The notes below the pieces were generated by a model. That model was given only the letters and a program-made list of their open reading frames with translations, was not told the DNA's origin and did no database searches. Source: Nostoc sp. GT001 (GTDB taxonomy: Bacteria > Cyanobacteriota > Cyanobacteriia > Cyanobacteriales > Nostocaceae). From it: a stretch of 7,246 nucleotides of DNA. Shown one piece after another: positions 1 to 5,301 of this stretch. The stretch is taken from the NCBI RefSeq assembly GCF_030382115.1, contig NZ_JAUDRJ010000003.1:4016263-4023508 (forward strand). The letters run 5' to 3'. Made by a program: the position numbers and the translations under genes. Position 1 is the stretch's first letter. Every line of letters starts with the position of its first letter.

Positions 1-468
1 GCCTACAAACTCCTGCTGACGGTAGTACTACCAGAGGAAATTGGCGTACATTCAAGTCAGGTGTCAACGTCTGGAGGTGACGACGCCAAGGCAACGCAGC
101 GGCAGAAAACACCAGTAACGACGGTGACAAGCCAAGAATCAGGGAAACCAAAGCCGCCGAATCTGTTGGAAATAGAAGAACGGCTGAAGTGGAAGACTTA
201 TGAGCAATTGCAGCGATTTTTGCAAGAAAGACGATTTCCGCAAGCGATCGCCCTGGCGGAAGCTTTAGCAGATCGTTTGTCAACAGATGCAGAAGTCCGT
301 CAATGGTTGGCGATCGCTTATCAAATTTGGGGACGGGCGCTAATTTCTGAAAAACAACTACTCAAAGCCAGAATTTATCTGAAAAAAGCTTTGAAAACAG
401 ATCCTCATAATAAAAGTCTCTGGTATGAAGTCCAGCGCGATTTCCAGCGCTTGGAGCAAATTTTTTAA
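1..468 (+). CDS. TPR-repeat protein, probable J-domain/TPR co-chaperone (5' end outside window)
   Basis: The frame is open from the first base, so the GTG at 61 is unlikely to be the true start and the gene is 5'-truncated by the window; 155 codons are visible. The first residues (AYKLLLTVV) resemble the third helix of a DnaJ J-domain, where 'EAYKLL' usually follows the HPD region, so a J-domain probably lies upstream. A Ser/Thr/Lys/Pro-rich linker follows (about residues 15-55). Then come two TPR-like helical pairs, about residues 66-99 and 100-137, the second with a typical 'A..YL.KAL..DP.N' signature, and a short C-terminal helix. A J-domain/TPR protein would act in the cytoplasm as a DnaK partner or scaffold. 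Two HIP1 octamers lie inside the gene (244, 310). It converges on the aminotransferase gene. The TPR call is fairly safe; the J-domain is inferred from nine residues and could be wrong. Confidence 0.7.
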   Translation, partial: AYKLLLTVVLPEEIGVHSSQVSTSGGDDAKATQRQKTPVTTVTSQESGKPKPPNLLEIEERLKWKTYEQLQRFLQERRFPQAIALAEALADRLSTDAEVRQWLAIAYQIWGRALISEKQLLKARIYLKKALKTDPHNKSLWYEVQRDFQRLEQIF

Positions 469-541
469 AGTTTACAAAATTTTAAATCTCGTTTCCAGGT
501 CTAAGAAAGAAGTGCTTTTCGTTGCGGTTCTGCTGCTTAAA

Positions 542-561
542 TGGAAGGCGGAAGCCTTCTA
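542..561. repeat. Hairpin with GGAA tetraloop between convergent genes
   Basis: An 8-bp stem (542-549 with 554-561, including one G-U pair) closes a GGAA loop, which fits the GNRA tetraloop pattern. It sits between two convergent genes and, with the next hairpin, could end transcription from either side. No strong T-run follows on the plus strand, so terminator function is only a guess. Confidence 0.5.
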
Positions 562-568
562 AAAGCCA

Positions 569-589
569 TTCCCAGTCGAAGACTGGGAA
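569..589. terminator. Perfect 9-bp hairpin, possible terminator for the aminotransferase gene
   Basis: TTCCCAGTC (569-577) pairs perfectly with GACTGGGAA (581-589) around a 3-nt loop. Read on the minus strand it lies about 20 bases past the aminotransferase stop and is followed within a few bases by a short T-rich stretch (TGGCTTTTA), so it could be a weak intrinsic terminator. It may equally be one copy of a dispersed palindromic repeat. Confidence 0.4.
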
Positions 590-590
590 G

Positions 591-611
591 GAATTACGAA
601 TTACGAATTAC
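591..611. repeat. Three tandem GAATTAC heptamers
   Basis: GAATTAC occurs three times in direct succession, which is short tandem repeat structure of the kind common in filamentous cyanobacteria. The last copy contains the stop codon of the aminotransferase gene (608-610 on the minus strand), so repeat and coding sequence overlap. Confidence 0.85.
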
Positions 612-1807
612 CGCCATTTCCTCAACACTGCTCCCAAGACAGCAATTCCCTCAACAATCTTCTCGGTTGTTTGAAAGCTAAAAGCCAGCCTAATGGCATC
701 ATCTCCCTGTCCATTGGCATAGCAACGAGTCCCTGGCAGAAAACTGACGCCGTGTTCATTGGCAGCTCTGAGGAGTGCTTTGGCGCTGATATCTGGCGGC
801 AATTTACACCAAACGAAAAAGCCACCACCTGGACGCAAAGCAACTACATCACTGGGAAACTCGTGAGCGATCGCTTCTAACAACAAATTACACTTATGCT
901 TGTAGCACGCGATTAACTCCTGAATGTGATGATCTAGTTTGCCTGTAGCACAGTAGCGGCCAACCACATGGCTGACAAACGGCCCCACAGGCCCTTCACT
1001 TTTGAACATTGCCAACCGCTCAATAATTGCTGGATCGCCACAAGCCCAGCCTAGCCGAATACCAGGCGCAATGATTTTCGAGAAGGTATTCACATATAAC
1101 ACCCACCCCTCCTTGTCAAGGCTTGCTAAGGATGGCACAATTTCACCTTGGAAGCGCAAATCGCTGTAGGCATCGTCTTCCACCACCAACACACCATACT
1201 CAGCCGCTAACGCTACCAGCTTTTGGCGGCGAGATAACGGCATAGTAGTGCCTGTGGGATTATGAAAAGTAGGGATAGTGTAAATAAAACGGGGTCGAAT
1301 ACCCTGTTTTTTCAGGTCGCTTAAAGTTTCTTCTAACGCATCTACATCCATTCCCATCTCATCTACAGGAATGGTAATCAGGCGGGCGCCAGCCTGGACA
1401 AATCTACTAACTACTCCCAAGAAGGTTGGCCCTTCTACAATTACCACATCACCAGGTTCGACAAACACATCTGGTAGCAAGCCCAAAATCTGACCGGAAC
1501 CGTAGCCAATAATTACGCGATCGCGACCTACAGGAATTCCTTGAGCTTGCAAGCGGAGGATTATTTGTTCATAAAGTTGGGCTGAAGGTGGCCCGTAATT
1601 GAGAGCGATCGGAGCTTCTTCTGCCAGTACAGCCGCACTTGCAGCAGACAAGTCAGCATGGGGAAAGAGAATTGGGTCAGCCAGACCATAGGCAAAGCTG
1701 ACGGTGATGATTTTGGTTAACTCAGTGCCGTAAGTTGGTGGTGTCAAATTTCTAGCTCTTTCGGCGAACAAATCAGCAATTTGGTAAGCAGAAGTGGTAG
1801 AAGCCAT
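608..1807 (-). CDS. PLP-dependent aminotransferase, class I/II (fold type I)
   Basis: This is a 399-aa cytoplasmic enzyme that should move an amino group between an amino acid and a 2-oxo acid using pyridoxal phosphate. All expected landmarks are present: NPTG at 183-186 (Asn contacts PLP), EDDAY at 210-214 (Asp211 for the pyridine nitrogen, Tyr214 for the PLP hydroxyl), TFSK with the Schiff-base Lys244, Arg251 in GIRLGW for the phosphate, and Arg373 in IRLAFS for the substrate carboxylate. Length and motif style fit the broad group holding 2-aminoadipate/aromatic aminotransferases and the catalytic half of MocR regulators. There is no N-terminal GntR DNA-binding domain, so it is a stand-alone enzyme. 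The substrate cannot be read from sequence. The ATG (1805-1807) has no obvious Shine-Dalgarno. The gene is divergent from the amino-acid-binding protein, which may hint at a shared amino-acid role. Two HIP1 sites lie inside it. Confidence 0.93.
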   Translation of the reverse strand: MASTTSAYQIADLFAERARNLTPPTYGTELTKIITVSFAYGLADPILFPHADLSAASAAVLAEEAPIALNYGPPSAQLYEQIILRLQAQGIPVGRDRVIIGYGSGQILGLLPDVFVEPGDVVIVEGPTFLGVVSRFVQAGARLITIPVDEMGMDVDALEETLSDLKKQGIRPRFIYTIPTFHNPTGTTMPLSRRQKLVALAAEYGVLVVEDDAYSDLRFQGEIVPSLASLDKEGWVLYVNTFSKIIAPGIRLGWACGDPAIIERLAMFKSEGPVGPFVSHVVGRYCATGKLDHHIQELIACYKHKCNLLLEAIAHEFPSDVVALRPGGGFFVWCKLPPDISAKALLRAANEHGVSFLPGTRCYANGQGDDAIRLAFSFQTTEKIVEGIAVLGAVLRKWR

Positions 1808-1941
1808 AAGCGATTAAAAATTGGGAGTCAGAATATGGAACACAAACAAAGGCAATTAGCAAAAAGTCATACGTATGTATTCTTTCTTATAACATCATGA
1901 CAAGTATCGTAAATATTGATTGCTAGAACAAAATTACTATA
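1808..1941. promoter_or_regulatory. Divergent intergenic region with CATACGTATG palindrome (1868-1877)
   Basis: These 134 bp separate the divergently transcribed aminotransferase and binding-protein genes, so they must hold both promoters unless transcripts start farther off. A perfect 10-bp palindrome, CATACGTATG, sits in the middle and could be an operator. On the minus strand a TTGTCA (1898-1903) might serve as a -35 box for the aminotransferase, but no convincing -10 lies at the right distance. On the plus strand a TTGATT/TATAGT pair exists, but its -10 overlaps the GTG start codon, so it is probably chance. Confidence 0.35.
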
Positions 1942-2733
1942 GTGAAATTAAGTAACTTCAAATGGCAGCAGCTAATTCTCAGCTTAGGCTGCCTACTACT
2001 GATTATTGCCTGTCAAAGTTTATATCCCACTACTAACCCAGAAGTTAAACCTCTCAAGGTGGCTACAGACCCCACCTTTGTCCCTTTTGAATTTCAAACA
2101 GCTAGCGGGAACTTGGAAGGCTTTGATATTGATTTGATGAATGCGATTGCTAAAGTAGCAGGTTTTGCAGTCCAGTTTGAAAGTCTGCCCTTTGATGGCA
2201 TGATCTCGACTTTGCAAGCCAAAAGAGTCGATGCAGCAATTAGTGGAATCACGATTACCGCCGAACGCCTGAAAACAATTGCTTTTTCACGACCTTATTT
2301 TAAAGCCGGACTTGCGATCGCTGTCCGCGAAGACAATCAAAATATTAAAGACTTCAATAGTCTCAAAGGTAAAAAAATTGCTGTCCAAATTGGTTCTACT
2401 GGGGCAGATTTTGCCAAAACCATCCCCAACGCCAAAATTAGTACTTTTAATTCTGGCCCAGAATTTTTCCAAGACTTGCTCAATGGCAACGTTGATGCTG
2501 TTGTTAGTGATGCTTTCGCGACTTTGTATGCGATTAAAAATGGCAAACTCAAAGGCATCAGAGTTGTTGCGGATTTGCTTACTCAAGAATACTACGGGAT
2601 TGCTATGCCCAAGGATTCACCGCATTTGGATGCAATTAACAAAGGTATAGCAACTTTGCTATCCAATGGCACTTACAAGCAAATTTATCAAAAATGGTTT
2701 AAAGTTGAACCTCCACAATTGCCAGACTCTTGA
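1942..2733 (+). CDS. Amino-acid ABC transporter substrate-binding lipoprotein (SBP_bac_3, GlnH-like)
   Basis: This 263-aa protein is a periplasmic, membrane-anchored receptor that would bind a polar amino acid and hand it to an ABC importer. A short basic N-terminus and hydrophobic segment (about 11-23) end in a lipobox, IIAC, with Cys24 as the likely lipidation site. The family-3 signature is clear at 60-73 (GFDIDLMNAIAKVA). By comparison with E. coli GlnH as I remember it, Asp43, Phe46, Arg109 (ITITAER, ligand carboxylate) and Asp190 (VVSD, ligand amino group) keep the binding positions, and the mature part has full family length. GTG at 1942 is the first usual start after an in-frame TAG at 1924, and no other start precedes the signal peptide; no clear Shine-Dalgarno is seen. 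No permease or ATPase gene is nearby, so its transporter must be encoded elsewhere. One HIP1 site at 2314. Glutamine is a guess; other polar amino acids are possible. Confidence 0.93.
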   Translation: MKLSNFKWQQLILSLGCLLLIIACQSLYPTTNPEVKPLKVATDPTFVPFEFQTASGNLEGFDIDLMNAIAKVAGFAVQFESLPFDGMISTLQAKRVDAAISGITITAERLKTIAFSRPYFKAGLAIAVREDNQNIKDFNSLKGKKIAVQIGSTGADFAKTIPNAKISTFNSGPEFFQDLLNGNVDAVVSDAFATLYAIKNGKLKGIRVVADLLTQEYYGIAMPKDSPHLDAINKGIATLLSNGTYKQIYQKWFKVEPPQLPDS

Positions 2734-2757
2734 CAATTGGGCATTAGGCACAAGAGG

Positions 2758-2773
2758 CAGAGGGGCAGAGGGG
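2758..2773. repeat. Tandem CAGAGGGG duplication in a purine-rich tract
   Basis: CAGAGGGG is repeated twice head to tail just after the binding-protein gene, within a purine-rich stretch (2751-2778). A pyrimidine-rich stretch follows at 2789-2814, so the two could pair imperfectly. This is typical intergenic repeat material; no function is evident. Confidence 0.6.
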
Positions 2774-2799
2774 AAAAATTTACTGCAACTTCTCCTCTA

Positions 2800-2920
2800 C
2801 TCCCCTGCTCCTCGGTCACTGAGTTTACGGTGAGCGCAGTCGAACTGCGTAGCCGTTGGCGTTCGCGTTAGCGTCTCTGAAAGAGAAGCCTCTCGTAGAG
2901 AAGTGCTGCTCCCCTGCTCC
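2800..2920. repeat. Palindrome-rich block flanked by 12-bp direct repeats
   Basis: CTCCCCTGCTCC occurs identically at 2800-2811 and 2909-2920. The 97 bp between hold several small hairpins: CGCAGT/ACTGCG (2835-2840 with 2844-2849), TCTCT/AGAGA (2874-2878 with 2882-2886) and CTCT/AGAG (2890-2893 with 2897-2900). The interior looks like the dispersed 'GTCTCT..AGAGAAG' palindromic repeats common in Nostoc intergenic DNA. A related copy of the flanking motif, inverted and with one mismatch, occurs at 5130-5141. It has no coding potential. The block could be a mobile repeat or several repeats stacked together. Confidence 0.65.
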
Positions 2921-2936
2921 ATTTATAAGGAATTAG

Positions 2937-2964
2937 CTGCCAATATATGAAATATTTATATAAT
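2937..2964 (+). promoter_or_regulatory. Candidate sigma70-type promoter for the phosphatase gene
   Basis: A perfect TATAAT (2959-2964) lies 16 bp after CTGCCA (2937-2942, four of six matches to TTGACA). It would give a leader of roughly 130 nt before the phosphatase start. The surroundings are AT-rich, so a chance TATAAT is possible. The rest of the 369-bp gap (2734-3102) holds only the repeats listed and a small inverted repeat, ACTACA/TGTAGT (3005-3010 with 3017-3022). Confidence 0.3.
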
Positions 2965-3040
2965 ATGCGTCACAATTAATACTGCCACCAAAATTCATTG
3001 ATAAACTACAATCTACTGTAGTCAGGGACAGCCAATTGTG

Positions 3041-3075
3041 GCACCTTGGATCTTAGTGGCTAGAAGCACCTTGGA
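3041..3075. repeat. 10-bp direct repeat GCACCTTGGA in the phosphatase leader
   Basis: GCACCTTGGA occurs at 3041-3050 and again at 3066-3075, 25 bp apart start to start, just upstream of the phosphatase start codon. The spacing is near two to two and a half helical turns, so paired protein binding is conceivable, but nothing else supports it. Confidence 0.5.
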
Positions 3076-3088
3076 ACGAACGGGAATA

Positions 3089-3093
3089 AAGGA
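3089..3093 (+). promoter_or_regulatory. Ribosome binding site of the phosphatase gene
   Basis: AAGGA ends 9 nt before the ATG at 3103, a good Shine-Dalgarno spacing. It is the clearest such site in the window and supports the chosen start, which also places the first zinc-ribbon cysteine at residue 4. Confidence 0.7.
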
Positions 3094-3102
3094 ACTTCCA
3101 CT

Positions 3103-5097
3103 ATGCTGATTTGCCCTCAGTGTAAATTTGAAAACCCCAATAGCAACAAATTCTGTCAAAACTGTGGCACGTCCCTGACTCACAAGGTCTGTCCTGAATG
3201 CAGTACCGATGATGTACCTGTGAATGCACTACGTTGTCATAACTGTGACACTGAATGTGGAACAGTGTTTTGGGCAATTATTGCTAAAGAAACTACTGGG
3301 GAAGCTTTGAGAGGAGAAGGGGATGTCGGAGATGTGGGAGGTGAAGGAGATGAGCAAGCAATACCCTCCTCATCTCCTGTATCTCCTAGTTTTCAAATTA
3401 CATTAGGCTCCTATTTAGACTCCCAGGAGCGCTATCAATTATTAGATGCACTACCAACCCAAACGGAAACTGACATTATTACTGATTTAGGTGTCAGAGT
3501 TTTAGACTGCCAGCCGTATCAAATATCACCGATTGAGGCAATCCTAGAAAGTCAGGAATCAGATTTGCTAACACCATCAGTGGAAGCGAGTGAGATTCCT
3601 CGCCTTGCTAAACTTTATATTGCTTTACAATCCCAAGGTGAGCGGGGAATACCGTCGATTCACGACGCATGGCAGCAAGGTGATATACAGGTATTAATAA
3701 TCGAAAACCGCTCGGATTGGCAGTATTTACTCGACCTGTGGCAAGAAGAAACAACCAGTTCGTTAAAAATTTTACACTGGTGTTATGAAATGACCCAACT
3801 TTGGGCAGTATTGGAACCAGTAAATTGTCGTCAAAGCCTTTTAGATTTGTCGAATTTGCGATTGGATGAAGACCAAACGTTGGCACTACAAAGGTTGTAT
3901 GTGGAATCACCGAATTCTCAGCCCGCCACGGAGTCGCCAGAAGATGCCCAAAGCCAAACATCTGCCATTCCAGAGGAGCCGTTAACGATCCAAGCTTTGG
4001 GAAGAGTTTGGCAAGCACTATTTAGACAGTCGCAACGGACTCAATTTGGCTCCGTAGTCCAGATGTTGGGGGATTTAGAGGTGGGTAAGATTCAGACGAT
4101 CGCCCAATTGCGATCGCGTTTGGAGGAAATTTCTATTGAACTGGAAGCATTAGGAACCGCAACTTTGCCCCCAATAAAGGAGAAAAATACTGCTGTGTCC
4201 ACTACCCCGCAATCAGATGAGTTAGAAGATATCATTAGCAAAACTGATGATATGCCAACTGTGGTGCTGGCAATGCAGTTAAGTAGCTTAGAAGATGCAG
4301 GACGCACAGATGTGGGGCGTCAACGTCATCATAACGAAGACTACTTTGGCATTGAAACCAAAATTCATAAACTGGAGTTACCCAAAAGTCGAGTTTTAGA
4401 AGGGTATGGTTTGTATATTCTTTGTGATGGTATGGGTGGACATGCTGGCGGCGAGATAGCCAGCGAGTTAGCAGTCAACACCCTACGGCAATACTTTCAA
4501 GAACACTGGATTGCCAACCAGCTGCCAACAGAAGATAGCATTCGTGAGGCAGTGTATTTAGCTAATGAGGCGATTTACAAGCTCAATCAACAAGATGCCC
4601 GTTCTGGAGTTGGGCGTATGGGTACAACTTTAGTAATGCTTTTAATTCAAGATACTCAAGCAGCAGTCGCTCATGTGGGAGATAGCCGTCTCTATCGCCT
4701 GACGCGTAAGCAGGGGCTAGAACAAGTCACAGTAGATCACGAAGTTGGGCAACGGGAAATTAACCGAGGAGTGGAAGCAAGCATAGCTTACGCCCGTCCA
4801 GATGCCTACCAACTTACCCAAGCCTTGGGGCCTCGTGATGAAAACTCGATTAATCCCGACGTAGGCTTTTTTGACATCAACGAAGATACTCTTCTGCTGT
4901 TGGCATCGGATGGTCTATCAGATAATGATTTACTAGAAACTCATTGGCAGACGCACTTAGAACCCTTACTTAGTTCTGGCGCTAACTTAGAACGGGGTGT
5001 GACAGATTTAATTGATTTGGCAAATCAACACAACGGTCACGACAATATTACTGGTATACTTATTCGGGCAAAAGTACGCCCAAATCTAGAAAGTTAA
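3103..5097 (+). CDS. PP2C-family Ser/Thr protein phosphatase with N-terminal zinc ribbons
   Basis: This 664-aa protein should remove phosphate from phospho-Ser/Thr proteins in the cytoplasm using two metal ions. Two zinc-ribbon-like units open it: Cys4/7/18/21 and Cys30/33/45/48. A low-complexity Gly-Asp-Val/Ser-Pro linker follows (about 70-96), then a region at about 108-345 that resembles a degenerate protein-kinase fold, then the PP2C domain (about 398-656). PP2C landmarks are complete: RQRHHNEDYF with Asp413, CDGMGGHAGG with Asp442-Gly443, VGDSRLYR around 525-532, SDG at 602-604 with Asp603, and HDNIT with Asp647-Asn648, so it should be active. No membrane segment is seen. The kinase gene lies 204 bp downstream on the same strand, suggesting a cognate pair. 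The order recalls prpJ-pknE of Anabaena PCC 7120, but orthology is unproven. One HIP1 site at 4110. The phosphatase call is very safe; the middle domain is an inference. Confidence 0.95.
   Translation: MLICPQCKFENPNSNKFCQNCGTSLTHKVCPECSTDDVPVNALRCHNCDTECGTVFWAIIAKETTGEALRGEGDVGDVGGEGDEQAIPSSSPVSPSFQITLGSYLDSQERYQLLDALPTQTETDIITDLGVRVLDCQPYQISPIEAILESQESDLLTPSVEASEIPRLAKLYIALQSQGERGIPSIHDAWQQGDIQVLIIENRSDWQYLLDLWQEETTSSLKILHWCYEMTQLWAVLEPVNCRQSLLDLSNLRLDEDQTLALQRLYVESPNSQPATESPEDAQSQTSAIPEEPLTIQALGRVWQALFRQSQRTQFGSVVQMLGDLEVGKIQTIAQLRSRLEEISIELEALGTATLPPIKEKNTAVSTTPQSDELEDIISKTDDMPTVVLAMQLSSLEDAGRTDVGRQRHHNEDYFGIETKIHKLELPKSRVLEGYGLYILCDGMGGHAGGEIASELAVNTLRQYFQEHWIANQLPTEDSIREAVYLANEAIYKLNQQDARSGVGRMGTTLVMLLIQDTQAAVAHVGDSRLYRLTRKQGLEQVTVDHEVGQREINRGVEASIAYARPDAYQLTQALGPRDENSINPDVGFFDINEDTLLLLASDGLSDNDLLETHWQTHLEPLLSSGANLERGVTDLIDLANQHNGHDNITGILIRAKVRPNLES
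3319..3389 (+). repeat. In-gene 9-bp tandem repeat and inverted repeat
   Basis: Four imperfect 9-bp units run from 3319 to 3354 (GGGGATGTC, GGAGATGTG, GGAGGTGAA, GGAGATGAG), in frame, giving Gly-Asp-Val/Gly-Gly-Glu triplets at residues 73-84. A pyrimidine run follows with ATCTCCTGT and ATCTCCTAG (3372-3389). AGGAGATGAG (3345-3354) pairs perfectly with CTCATCTCCT (3369-3378). It looks like intergenic-type repeat DNA captured in a protein linker. Confidence 0.75.
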
Positions 5098-5156
5098 TCA
5101 TAAATAAATGGGAATGGCGAAGAAGCAGGAGAGCAGGGGAGCAATACTGCTCGGTT

Positions 5157-5184
5157 AAAGGGAAAAGGGTAAGGGGAAAAGGAT
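5157..5184. repeat. Purine heptamer tandem repeat (AAAGGGA-type)
   Basis: Four imperfect heptamers follow each other: AAAGGGA, AAAGGGT, AAGGGGA, AAAGGAT. They are near reverse complements of the CCCCTTT heptamers 40 bp downstream, so the two arrays form the arms of a long imperfect inverted repeat between the phosphatase and kinase genes. Confidence 0.7.
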
Positions 5185-5199
5185 TGGAAGGCTCAATAA

Positions 5200-5217
5200 T
5201 ATATAAGGTATATAAGG
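5200..5217. repeat. Tandem TATATAAGG duplication
   Basis: The 9-mer TATATAAGG occurs twice head to tail in the AT-rich centre between the two heptamer arrays. It is the only AT-rich, -10-like sequence close upstream of the kinase gene, but no matching -35 box is evident. Confidence 0.55.
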
Positions 5218-5222
5218 TTTTT

Positions 5223-5264
5223 CCCCATTCCCCTTTCCCCTTTCCCCATTCCCCTTTCCCCATT
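5223..5264. repeat. STRR-like heptamer array, CCCCATT/CCCCTTT x6
   Basis: Six exact heptamers run without a gap in the order CCCCATT, CCCCTTT, CCCCTTT, CCCCATT, CCCCTTT, CCCCATT, followed by two decayed units to 5278. They resemble the short tandemly repeated repetitive (STRR) heptamers known from heterocystous cyanobacteria. The array ends 37 bp before the kinase start codon, so copy number could affect its leader. Confidence 0.85.
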
Positions 5265-5301
5265 CTCCAATCCCTAATCCATTTACCTTGTAGGTTGTAT
5301 T

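Noticed and set aside
61..63. GTG as the start of the TPR protein
   Set aside because: The frame is open to the window edge and the residues before it look like part of a J-domain helix, so the start is most likely upstream.
1938..1943. TATAGT as a -10 box for the binding-protein gene
   Set aside because: It overlaps the GTG start codon, so transcription would begin inside the gene, and no other start precedes the signal peptide.
3007..3020. NtcA-like site upstream of the phosphatase gene
   Set aside because: The sequence is TAC-N8-GTA, the reverse order of the NtcA consensus GTA-N8-TAC, so it does not fit.
3608..4018. 136-codon minus-strand frame inside the phosphatase gene
   Set aside because: It lies opposite a continuous reading frame with a clear domain plan, has no family resemblance, and looks like an antisense shadow.
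5060..5263. 67-codon minus-strand frame over the phosphatase-kinase gap
   Set aside because: Its start is a translation of the heptamer array (repeating GKGEWGK) and it runs into the phosphatase gene; no protein-like composition.
5098..5301. CRISPR-like array in the phosphatase-kinase gap
   Set aside because: The repeats are contiguous heptamers without unique spacers, which is tandem repeat structure and not CRISPR.
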